From positions 1-5,258 of the forward strand of contig JAJFIN010000385.1 in NCBI GenBank assembly GCA_021774955.1: 5,258 nt of DNA, written 5' to 3'. Source of the stretch: Alphaproteobacteria bacterium (GTDB lineage: Bacteria; Pseudomonadota; Alphaproteobacteria; M2410). The notes below the pieces were generated by a model, which did not search any database, was not told where the DNA came from, and saw only the letters and a program-made list of their open reading frames with translations. Position 1 is the stretch's first letter. Every line of letters begins with the position of its first letter. The position numbers and the translations under genes were made by a program. Positions 1 to 5,258 of this stretch are shown piece after piece.

Positions 1-1
1 T

Positions 2-427
2 GGCGATGGCGGCTTCGGGGGGCCGAGTGATGGAGCGCCGGAAGTACATCCAATCCCAGAGCGCTCGCCGGACGGTTCCTATGAATGTAAAACCGAACAA
101 TGGCAGGCGCTTCTTTACCGGCTCAATGGCGACCGCAATCCGCTTCACTCAGACCCAGAATTTGCTGAAGCCGCCGGTTTTCCACGTCCCATCTTGCACG
201 GTCTGTGTACCTACGGAACAACGTGCCGAGCCATCCTGACCGACGTCTGCGACTATGACCACACCAAGATCAAATCGTTCGACGCGCGGTTCTCGGCACC
301 GGTCTTTCCGGGTGAAACGATTGTTGTCGACTATTGGAAGGACGGTTCTGTGGTGTCATTTGAGGCCCGGCTTAAGGAGCGCGAAATTACCGTTCTCAAG
401 AACGGGCGCTGCGAAGTCACGACCTAA
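2..427 (+). CDS. MaoC-type (hydratase 2) enoyl-CoA hydratase, C-terminal part
   Basis: This is the last 141 codons of a gene that begins before the window; reading frame 2 is open from the left edge to the TAA at 425-427. The visible part is the C-terminal hot-dog domain of an R-specific 2-enoyl-CoA hydratase, which adds water across the 2,3 double bond of enoyl-CoA in the cytoplasm. The hydratase 2 signature is plain: LYRLNGDRNPLHSDPEFA at visible residues 38-55, with the family's catalytic Asp (D44) and His (H49), followed by GFPRPILHG. The tail (FSAPVFPGETIVVDYW) fits the closing strands of the fold. A linker containing GGFGGPS precedes the domain, as in two-domain hydratases of roughly 280 residues related to the hydratase part of peroxisomal multifunctional enzyme 2; the N-terminal half is outside the window. 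The substrate cannot be read from the sequence. Lying upstream of an acyl-CoA carboxylase/dehydrogenase block, it may act in beta-oxidation of the same substrates (inference). Confidence 0.5.
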   Translation, partial: GDGGFGGPSDGAPEVHPIPERSPDGSYECKTEQWQALLYRLNGDRNPLHSDPEFAEAAGFPRPILHGLCTYGTTCRAILTDVCDYDHTKIKSFDARFSAPVFPGETIVVDYWKDGSVVSFEARLKEREITVLKNGRCEVTT

Positions 428-439
428 ATCAGAAAATTC

Positions 440-455
440 CAATTGGCATAAATTG
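440..455. promoter_or_regulatory. Inverted repeat in the gap before the regulator (possible operator)
   Basis: CAATT (440-444) and AATTG (451-455) are perfect 5-base inverted arms around a 6-base spacer. The site lies 13 bases after the hydratase stop codon and 50 bases before the regulator start. Its position would suit an operator or part of a promoter, but such AT-rich short repeats arise easily by chance, so function is only inferred. Confidence 0.5.
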
Positions 456-457
456 AG

Positions 458-469
458 GGATATTTATCC
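458..469. promoter_or_regulatory. Second inverted repeat before the regulator (possible operator)
   Basis: GGATA (458-462) and TATCC (465-469) form a perfect 5+5 inverted repeat with a 2-base centre, two bases downstream of the first repeat. The next outer pair is a G/T mismatch (457/470), and the pair after that (456/471) matches. The site is 35 bases from the regulator start codon, where autoregulation or promoter control would be expected. No protein can be assigned to it from sequence alone. Confidence 0.5.
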
Positions 470-504
470 TTTCTGCCACAAGTGAATTCATCTAATCTGT
501 CGGC

Positions 505-1512
505 ATGGCTATGCCCTCCGACATATTGACGGCACCACCGCTTAAAGTCGCCGTGCTGATCTACAAAGACGCGCAGGTCCTTGACTTTGCCGGGCCGATT
601 GAAATTTTTGAATCGGCGAGCAAAGAAGCCGCGACGATTTTTGGCCGCGAAGCTCCCTGCTACGAACTTTCGCTGCTGGCGGAGAAGAAGGGACCGGTAT
701 CGACGTCATGTGGCATGAAAGTCCACGCCGATGTATCTTTCATAGATTTCGACCAACCAATTGATACGGTACTGATATCGGGCGGTGACGGAACACCGCA
801 CGCATTGCAAAACCCGAAATTAATGGATGCGGTCAAACGGCTTTCCCAAAGAGCAGAACGGATAACATCCGTGTGCTCTGGGTCTTTCTTTTTGGCCAAA
901 GCTGGATTTCTGGATGGCAAGCGTGCAACGACGCATTGGGCTGCTTGCAACGGGTTTGCTAAACGATATCCTCAGGTACAACTTGAACCCGACGCCATCT
1001 ATGTTCGTGACGGCAATATCTGGACATCAGCCGGCGTCACCACCGGCATCGATATGGCACTGGCTATGGTTGCGGAAGATTGGGGTGATGACATCGCCCT
1101 CGAAATCGCCCGCCAAAAAGTTATGTATATGGTGCGGCCCGGTGGCCAATCTCAATTTTCAACCCATCTGATGGCGCAACGTGCGCAGGACCCTGCTATT
1201 CGCAAGGTGACACAATGGATTGTCGAACATATCGACCGGCCTCTGACGGTTCCTGAACTCGCCCGTAAATCTTCTCTATCAGAACGCACGTTTGCGCGTC
1301 GTTTCTCTGAAGAACTTGGCCTTCCACCAGGCAAGTTCATCGAGCATGCCCGACTTGATGCAGCGCGCCACGCGCTTGAACGCACACGCGATCCTATCGA
1401 CCGCGTCGCCTTTAAATCCGGGTTTGGTTCGGCAGAGAGGATGCGGCGTGTATTCCATCGCCATCTATCGGTAAGCCCTCAAGATTACCGCGAGAGATTT
1501 CGTCTTATTTGA
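505..1512 (+). CDS. GlxA-family transcriptional regulator (DJ-1/PfpI domain + AraC HTH)
   Basis: A 335-residue cytoplasmic regulator of the GlxA type. Residues about 14-190 form a DJ-1/PfpI (class I amidotransferase-like) domain: VLDFAGPIEIF at 25-35 with the conserved Asp27, the nucleophile-elbow motif TSVCSGSFFLAKAGF with Cys124, then ATTHW (141-145) and SAGVTTGIDMAL (175-186). Residues about 230-333 form an AraC DNA-binding domain with two helix-turn-helix units, LTVPELARKSSLSERTFARRF (split here at 247-267) and VAFKSGFGSAERMRRVFHRH (301-320), closing with the usual SPQDYR. In this family the N-terminal domain normally senses a ligand rather than catalysing, yet the Cys is kept here. ATG 505 is the first possible start, since an in-frame TAA lies at 493-495; ATG 511 is the alternative. 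Neither has a clear Shine-Dalgarno sequence. The length is typical of the family. It lies 39 bases before a related DJ-1 gene and probably controls that gene, the downstream catabolic block, or both (inference). Confidence 0.5.
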   Translation: MAMPSDILTAPPLKVAVLIYKDAQVLDFAGPIEIFESASKEAATIFGREAPCYELSLLAEKKGPVSTSCGMKVHADVSFIDFDQPIDTVLISGGDGTPHALQNPKLMDAVKRLSQRAERITSVCSGSFFLAKAGFLDGKRATTHWAACNGFAKRYPQVQLEPDAIYVRDGNIWTSAGVTTGIDMALAMVAEDWGDDIALEIARQKVMYMVRPGGQSQFSTHLMAQRAQDPAIRKVTQWIVEHIDRPLTVPELARKSSLSERTFARRFSEELGLPPGKFIEHARLDAARHALERTRDPIDRVAFKSGFGSAERMRRVFHRHLSVSPQDYRERFRLI

Positions 1513-1540
1513 ATAATCTCAATCGCACTCGAAAATTTGA

Positions 1541-1545
1541 AAGGA
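1541..1545 (+). promoter_or_regulatory. Ribosome binding site of the DJ-1/PfpI gene
   Basis: AAGGA at 1541-1545 ends 6 bases before ATG 1552 but only 3 bases before ATG 1549. The spacing favours 1552 as the start. It also argues against an upstream in-frame TTG at 1537, which lies ahead of this site. Confidence 0.5.
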
Positions 1546-1551
1546 AGCATG

Positions 1552-2166
1552 ATGTCTGACCCCACATTCGGGCTGTTACTTTTTCCCGATGCAGAGGAGC
1601 TTGATTTTGTTGGACCGTGGGAAGTTTTCACTGTCTCGGCCATGATCCGATCAAACGGTTCTCTGCCAGAAGGGCGGGTATTTACTGTCGCTGAAACCGC
1701 TGAACCGGTTCGATGCAACAAGGGCATGCGAGTCCTACCAGACCATACGCTGGAGAGCGTACCAAAACCGGATGTCGTGCTTGTGCCGGGTGGCATGGGC
1801 ACAAGAGTCACTGTTGAAAACCAAGCGATCATTCAGTGGATCAAAGATGTCGCCGAAGGAGCAAAATGGACGACGAGCGTGTGCACTGGCGCCCTCTTGC
1901 TAGCTGAGGCCGGACTTCTGGAAGACAAGCAAGCGACCACTCATTGGGGCTTTATTGAAGGGCTGCGCAACCACGGCAAAACCGGCGAGGTTAAAGAAAA
2001 CATCCGCTATGTACGGTGCGGGAATATTGTCACAGCTGCAGGTGTCTCAGCAGGTATTGATATGGCGCTGTGGTTGGTAGGGCAGCTCTTCGGCGCACAA
2101 CATGCACGCGACACTCAACGTTACATGGAATACGATCCGGCGCCACCCTACGCAGTGGAAGTCTAG
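1552..2166 (+). CDS. DJ-1/PfpI family protein (isonitrile hydratase-like branch)
   Basis: A 204-residue single-domain DJ-1/PfpI protein with no signal peptide or membrane segment, so probably cytoplasmic. The motifs run in family order: LDFVGPWEVF (17-26) with conserved Asp18; VLVPGGMGTR (76-85); the nucleophile elbow TSVCTGALLLAEAGLL with Cys111 followed by Thr112; ATTHWG (128-133); TAAGVSAGIDMAL (161-173); and the C-terminal YDPAPPY (194-200) common in this branch. Cys-Thr plus the early Asp match the arrangement in Pseudomonas isonitrile hydratase InhA, but the branch is broad and many members have no known reaction, so the substrate is not claimed. The gene begins 39 bases after the GlxA-type regulator, which carries a paralogous domain, so the two are probably co-transcribed. 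ATG 1552 is chosen for its AAGGA spacing; ATG 1549 would add one Met. It may be a target gene or a detoxification partner of the regulator (inference). Confidence 0.5.
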   Translation: MSDPTFGLLLFPDAEELDFVGPWEVFTVSAMIRSNGSLPEGRVFTVAETAEPVRCNKGMRVLPDHTLESVPKPDVVLVPGGMGTRVTVENQAIIQWIKDVAEGAKWTTSVCTGALLLAEAGLLEDKQATTHWGFIEGLRNHGKTGEVKENIRYVRCGNIVTAAGVSAGIDMALWLVGQLFGAQHARDTQRYMEYDPAPPYAVEV

Positions 2167-2191
2167 CCCACGCCTCCTCATCCCAATTGCC

Positions 2192-2211
2192 AGGTTCAAA
2201 CGCTTGAGCCT
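2192..2211 (+). terminator. Weak stem-loop after the DJ-1 gene, possible terminator
   Basis: AGGTTCAA (2192-2199) and TTGAGCCT (2204-2211) can pair over 8 positions, one of them a G-U, around the loop ACGC. It begins 26 bases after the DJ-1 stop codon. The downstream stretch TGTTGCTTT is only moderately T-rich, so termination would be inefficient if it occurs. The stem is the main evidence that the regulator/DJ-1 pair may be a transcription unit separate from the carboxylase block. Confidence 0.5.
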
Positions 2212-2282
2212 TGTTGCTTTGACCTGTAACGTCTTTTCCTGAGAGATCAAAAGCCTCCCTAAAAAGAAGGGGCATGAATATC

Positions 2283-2288
2283 AAGGGA
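2283..2288 (+). promoter_or_regulatory. Ribosome binding site of the carboxyltransferase gene
   Basis: AAGGGA at 2283-2288 ends 5 bases before ATG 2294, a good Shine-Dalgarno match at good spacing. It supports 2294 as the start, giving the N-terminus MPVIESRIDP typical of this family. A second purine-rich stretch, GAAGGGG (2266-2272), precedes an out-of-frame ATG at 2274. Confidence 0.5.
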
Positions 2289-2293
2289 CAGAC

Positions 2294-3913
2294 ATGCCAG
2301 TCATTGAATCGCGCATTGACCCCAAATCTGACGCATATCAGGAAAATCGTGCGGCTCATCTCAATCTAATCGATGAATTTCGGGCAGCTGAAGCGCGTGT
2401 CTGTGCCAATTCCGCCCGTTCGGCTGAGAAATTTGCCAAGCGCGGTCAAATTCTGCCGCGGGAACGGATTGCGCTTCTGCTCGACCGCGACGCCTCCTAC
2501 ATTGAGCTCTCGACGTTGTGCGGTTACAAAATGCATGACGACGATGGCGAAAAGAATTCCATGGGCGGCAATTCAATTGTCGGCATTGGAAAGATCGCGG
2601 GTGTTACCTGCATCATTGTAGCGAGCGATTCTGGTATCAAAGGTGGTTCAGCGACACCCATGGGCGTTGATAAAACACTTCGTGCGCAGCAAATCGCCCT
2701 AGAAAACAAACTCCCTTATATTCAGCTAGTGGAAAGCGCAGGCGCCAATCTGTTCCGGCAATCAGACATGTTTGTCAAAGGCGGAAGGAGTTTTGCCAAC
2801 GAAGCGAAACTTTCTGCCCAAGGCATCCCGGTTATTTCTGTTGTACACGGATCTTCGACAGCTGGTGGCGCCTACCAACCCGGCCTGTCGGATTATGTGA
2901 TTGTTGTGCGTGGGCGCACGAAGATCTTTTTGGCTGGGCCGCCGCTCTTGAAAGCCGCTACCGGTGAAATCGCAACCGATGAGGAGCTTGGCGGTGCGGA
3001 GCTGCATTATCATGTCTCGGGGACCGCAGAATATATGGCGGAAGATGATCGCGATGCCATTCGGCTAGCGCGGGAAATCTTCAAAAAACTATCCTGGAAC
3101 AAGAACCTAAGCGTGCCGCCATTAGCAACATATGACGAACCACTCTATCCCACGGAAGAACTGCTCGGCACTGTCCCGATCGATTACCGCAAACCTTATG
3201 ATGTGCGGGAAGTGATCGCGCGCTTGGTCGATGGTTCCGACTATCTTGATTTCAAACCTGAATACGGCCCCCATACTGTGACCGGGCATGCGGCTATTAA
3301 GGGCCATGCCATTGGCATCATTGGGAACAATGGCCCGATTGATGCTGATGGCGCGACAAAAGCCGCGCATTTTATCCAGGTTTGCTGCCAGTCTGGAACC
3401 CCGATTTTATTCCTACAAAACACCACCGGCTATATGGTCGGCACCGAAGCCGAACGCAAAGGCATCGTTAAACATGGATCCAAAATGATCCAAGCTGTGA
3501 CCAATGCGACCGTACCTAAACTTACCATGCATATTGGCGCTTCATTTGGTGCTGGCAATTACGGTATGTGCGGGCGCTCTTATGACCCGCGGTTTATTTT
3601 CGCTTGGCCGAACAATAAAATTTCAGTCATGGGTGGAGAGCAAGCCGCCAAGGTGATGACCATTGTTGCTGAAGACGGCGCCAGACGCGCGGGTAAAGAA
3701 CCCGACCATGAGGCGCTGCAAACGATGGCGCAAACTGTGATTGATACTTATGATGCGGAATCAACGGCGCTTTTTGCCACGGCACGGCTTTGGGATGATG
3801 GGCTGATCGACCCACGTGATACGCGCAACGTGCTCGGCCTTTGTCTCAATATTTGTCGCGAAGCAGATCATCGATCTCTCAATCCTAACATCTTCGGCGT
3901 TGCGCGTCCTTAA
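2294..3913 (+). CDS. atuC: Acyl-CoA carboxylase carboxyltransferase (beta) subunit, geranoyl-CoA carboxylase-like
   Basis: A 539-residue carboxyltransferase subunit of a biotin-dependent acyl-CoA carboxylase. It moves CO2 from carboxybiotin on the alpha subunit to the gamma-methyl carbon of a 3-methyl-2-enoyl-CoA, in an alpha6/beta6 complex in the cytoplasm. Two crotonase-like halves are visible: the N-half has RGQILPRERI (50-59) and the oxyanion-loop region STAGGAYQPG (188-197), then FLAGPPLLKAATGE; the C-half has FLQNTTGYMVG (373-383), GASFGAGNYGMCGR (415-428) and ISVMGGEQAA. The length matches AtuC and methylcrotonyl-CoA carboxylase beta (both near 535-540). Wording such as VVHGSSTAGGAYQPGLSDY and FVKGGRSFANEA resembles AtuC more than LiuB. 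Gly163 lies where LiuB has the Phe said to close the acyl pocket (alignment by eye), which favours a long branched acyl chain such as geranoyl-CoA. It is followed after 37 bases by an AtuD-like dehydrogenase and then by the biotin carboxylase gene. Another long 3-methyl-enoyl-CoA substrate is possible. Carboxylase beta is very sure; the AtuC call is good but not certain. Confidence 0.5.
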   Translation: MPVIESRIDPKSDAYQENRAAHLNLIDEFRAAEARVCANSARSAEKFAKRGQILPRERIALLLDRDASYIELSTLCGYKMHDDDGEKNSMGGNSIVGIGKIAGVTCIIVASDSGIKGGSATPMGVDKTLRAQQIALENKLPYIQLVESAGANLFRQSDMFVKGGRSFANEAKLSAQGIPVISVVHGSSTAGGAYQPGLSDYVIVVRGRTKIFLAGPPLLKAATGEIATDEELGGAELHYHVSGTAEYMAEDDRDAIRLAREIFKKLSWNKNLSVPPLATYDEPLYPTEELLGTVPIDYRKPYDVREVIARLVDGSDYLDFKPEYGPHTVTGHAAIKGHAIGIIGNNGPIDADGATKAAHFIQVCCQSGTPILFLQNTTGYMVGTEAERKGIVKHGSKMIQAVTNATVPKLTMHIGASFGAGNYGMCGRSYDPRFIFAWPNNKISVMGGEQAAKVMTIVAEDGARRAGKEPDHEALQTMAQTVIDTYDAESTALFATARLWDDGLIDPRDTRNVLGLCLNICREADHRSLNPNIFGVARP

Positions 3914-3937
3914 GCTCACCGAGCAAACAAGAAATTT

Positions 3938-3942
3938 GGGAG
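3938..3942 (+). promoter_or_regulatory. Ribosome binding site of the acyl-CoA dehydrogenase gene
   Basis: GGGAG at 3938-3942 lies 8 bases before ATG 3951. It fixes that ATG as the start, although the frame stays open further upstream into the end of the carboxyltransferase gene. Confidence 0.5.
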
Positions 3943-3950
3943 CTAAGAAT

Positions 3951-5114
3951 ATGGAACTAACACAAGAACATGAAGAGCTTCGGCGCTCGTTGCACAAGTT
4001 CATTGACGCGGAAATCAATCCCTATGTGGATGAATGGGAGGAAGCCGGGCCTTTCCCTGCGCATGAGCTATTCAAGAAAATGGGGAAGATGGGTTTTCTA
4101 GGGGTCGACAAGCCAGAGAAATATGGCGGCCTTGGGCTCGATTATTCCTATGCCGCTGTTTTCAACGAGAGCTTGGGGCGGATCAATTGCGGTGGCGTGC
4201 CTATGGCTATCGGCGTTCAAACGCAAATGGCAACCCCGGCGCTTGCTCAGTTTGGCTCAGAGGACGTCTGCAAGGAATTTCTGACCCCGTCCATCAGCGG
4301 TGATTATGTTGCCTGTCTTGGCGTATCGGAACCGCAGGCCGGATCCGACGTTGCAGCAATTAAAACCAAAGCCGTTAAAGACGGTGACGATTACATCATC
4401 AATGGCGGCAAGATGTGGACGACCAATGGAGCGCAGGCCGATTGGATTTGTCTTTTGGCCAATACTGGTGAGGGACCCATTCATAAGAACAAATCTTTGA
4501 TCTGTGTGCCAATGAAAGAAAAGGGCGTGACAGTGGCCCGCACTTTGAAAAAGATGGGCATGCATTCATCCGACACCGCGGAAATTTTCTTTGATGACGT
4601 ACGTGTGCCCCAACGTTACTTGATTGGCGAAGAGGGAGCCGGTTTTACCTATCAGATGATCCAGTTCCAAGAAGAACGGATGTATGCAGCGCTTTCAAGC
4701 CTTGAATCTCTGCAAGGGTCGCTCGACGAGACCATCGAATATACCCGAGACCGAAAAATCTTTGGGCAATCGGTGTTGGATAATCAGGTAGTTCACTTTC
4801 GTATTGCTGAACTTCAAACCGAAGTGGAGTGTTTGCGCGCTTTGACTTGGAAAGCGGTTGAGGAATATGTCAAAGGCAATGACATGACCAAAATTGCCTC
4901 TATGGCAAAAATTAAATCCACGCGGCTTACACGCGAAGTCAATGATGCCTGCCTGCAATATTGGGGCGGCATGGGCTATATGGATGAGACACCGATCTCA
5001 CGACGTTACCGCGATGGCCGCTTGGGTTCCATTGGCGGCGGTGCCGATGAAGTGATGTTGTCGATTATTTGCAAATATATGGGCATTCTTCCCGGGAAAC
5101 GAAAGAACACATGA
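3951..5114 (+). CDS. atuD: Acyl-CoA dehydrogenase, citronellyl-CoA dehydrogenase (AtuD)-like
   Basis: A 387-residue FAD-dependent acyl-CoA dehydrogenase of full family length, cytoplasmic, making a 2-enoyl-CoA and passing electrons to electron-transfer flavoprotein. The helical N-domain has [14 protein letters not shown] (54-67). The middle domain carries the family signatures [16 protein letters not shown] (124-139) and [11 protein letters not shown] (150-160). The C-domain has [22 protein letters not shown], given in part here as RKIFGQ (268-273), then QYWGGMGY (336-343) and [10 protein letters not shown] (361-370). Where most family members have the catalytic Glu (YEGT-type motif) this protein has Gly, about residue 363. 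Glu242 in QEERM aligns by eye with the helix-G catalytic Glu of isovaleryl-CoA dehydrogenase, as reported for AtuD. The ending ([12 protein letters not shown]) also resembles AtuD. ATG 3951 is chosen for its ribosome site and because [12 protein letters not shown] is the normal family N-terminus. Its neighbours are the carboxylase beta gene 37 bases upstream and the biotin carboxylase gene overlapping by 4 bases. Citronellyl-CoA or a similar 3-methyl-branched acyl-CoA is the probable substrate. Confidence 0.5.
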   Translation: MELTQEHEELRRSLHKFIDAEINPYVDEWEEAGPFPAHELFKKMGKMGFLGVDKPEKYGGLGLDYSYAAVFNESLGRINCGGVPMAIGVQTQMATPALAQFGSEDVCKEFLTPSISGDYVACLGVSEPQAGSDVAAIKTKAVKDGDDYIINGGKMWTTNGAQADWICLLANTGEGPIHKNKSLICVPMKEKGVTVARTLKKMGMHSSDTAEIFFDDVRVPQRYLIGEEGAGFTYQMIQFQEERMYAALSSLESLQGSLDETIEYTRDRKIFGQSVLDNQVVHFRIAELQTEVECLRALTWKAVEEYVKGNDMTKIASMAKIKSTRLTREVNDACLQYWGGMGYMDETPISRRYRDGRLGSIGGGADEVMLSIICKYMGILPGKRKNT

Positions 5115-5258
5115 CGGCCTTAGGAAAAATTCTTGTCGCCAATCGGGGCGAGATCGCTTGCCGTGTTATTCGAGCAGCGCGTGAATGCGGCTACCTAAGC
5201 GTGGCAATCTATAGCGAAGCCGACGCAGAATTACCGCATGTGACCCTAGCTGATGAAG
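5111..5258 (+). CDS. atuF: Biotin carboxylase (alpha) subunit of acyl-CoA carboxylase, N-terminal fragment
   Basis: Only the first 49 codons are in the window; the gene runs off the right edge. The start overlaps the dehydrogenase stop as ATGA (ATG 5111-5113, TGA 5112-5114), so translation is probably coupled; GAAAG at 5101-5105 is at best a weak ribosome site. The visible protein is the beginning of the biotin carboxylase N-domain: [18 protein letters not shown] (residues 6-23), [18 protein letters not shown] (32-49). Members use ATP and bicarbonate to carboxylate biotin on their own C-terminal carrier domain and are usually about 650-670 residues. This N-terminus is nearly the same in geranoyl-, methylcrotonyl-, propionyl- and acetyl-CoA carboxylases, so the AtuF name rests on the AtuC/AtuD-like neighbours, not on these residues. 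It should pair with the carboxyltransferase encoded at 2294-3913. Confidence 0.5.
   Translation, partial: MTALGKILVANRGEIACRVIRAARECGYLSVAIYSEADAELPHVTLADE

Noticed and set aside
6..239. 77-residue open frame at the left edge in frame 3
   Set aside because: It is a shadow of the hydratase gene, whose frame 2 translation carries the unmistakable GDRNPLH motif across the same bases.
1537..1551. TTG start giving a longer DJ-1 protein beginning MKGSMMSD
   Set aside because: The TTG has no ribosome site upstream, and the AAGGA site lies inside this extension, correctly spaced for ATG 1552.
2219..2247. TTGACC as a -35 box for the carboxyltransferase gene
   Set aside because: The hexamer is good, but at 16-18 bases spacing there is no acceptable -10 box (AGAGAT or neighbours), so a promoter here is not supported, although some promoter in this 127-base gap is plausible.
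2030..2359. Minus-strand 109-codon frame spanning the gap between the DJ-1 and carboxyltransferase genes
   Set aside because: It lies antisense to the ends of two well-supported genes, has no recognisable motif, and its composition looks like a reverse-complement shadow.
2294..3913. Carboxyltransferase as methylcrotonyl-CoA carboxylase beta subunit (leucine pathway)
   Set aside because: Not excluded, but Gly163, the AtuC-like wording and the AtuD-like neighbour favour geranoyl-CoA carboxylase. Propionyl/acetyl-CoA types are less likely because the motifs and gene context fit the methylcrotonyl/geranoyl group.
3816..3950. 45-residue N-terminal extension of the dehydrogenase reading frame, beginning at a GTG inside the carboxyltransferase gene
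   Set aside because: It overlaps the end of the carboxyltransferase coding region, has no family similarity, and a proper ribosome site plus the family-typical N-terminus mark ATG 3951 as the start.
1..5258. Mobile element, CRISPR, tRNA/rRNA or defence system
   Set aside because: No terminal inverted repeats, transposase or integrase motifs, spaced direct repeats, or structured RNA signatures were seen; the window is catabolic and regulatory genes with short gaps.

Overview
The window is a densely packed, same-strand stretch of a bacterial chromosome, with every recognisable gene on the + strand. GC content is moderate (about half, judged by eye). The gene families suggest a Pseudomonadota member, perhaps an alphaproteobacterium, but nothing here fixes the genus. 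There are no RNA genes, insertion sequences, CRISPR arrays or long repeats, and no gene-free stretch exceeds 130 bases.

Layout: (1) positions 2-427 hold the C-terminal part of a MaoC-type (hydratase 2) enoyl-CoA hydratase, cut by the window edge. (2) A 77-base gap follows, carrying two adjacent short inverted repeats. (3) 505-1512 encodes a GlxA-type AraC-family regulator: a DJ-1/PfpI sensor domain fused to an AraC DNA-binding domain. (4) 1552-2166 encodes a stand-alone DJ-1/PfpI protein of the isonitrile-hydratase-like branch, clearly related to the sensor domain just upstream. (5) A 127-base gap precedes the catabolic block. (6) 2294-3913 encodes the carboxyltransferase (beta) subunit of an acyl-CoA carboxylase that looks more like geranoyl-CoA carboxylase AtuC than methylcrotonyl-CoA carboxylase. 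(7) 3951-5114 encodes an AtuD-like (citronellyl-CoA dehydrogenase type) acyl-CoA dehydrogenase. (8) From 5111 to the window end is the start of the biotin carboxylase (alpha) subunit, overlapping the dehydrogenase gene by an ATGA.

Together the last three genes form the core of an acyclic terpene utilization (Atu) or related pathway for 3-methyl-branched acyl-CoAs. The dehydrogenase makes the 2-enoyl-CoA, and the biotin-dependent carboxylase carboxylates the methyl branch that blocks beta-oxidation. In Pseudomonas aeruginosa a crotonase-type hydratase gene (atuE) lies between atuD and atuF; here those two genes overlap and no hydratase sits between them. The only hydratase seen is the upstream MaoC protein. 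The regulator/DJ-1 pair in front of the block is also unlike the TetR-type AtuR control described in Pseudomonas. The most interesting points are the altered Atu gene order, the substrate-selectivity residue in the carboxylase, the displaced catalytic base of the dehydrogenase, and the paired DJ-1 sensor and DJ-1 enzyme.
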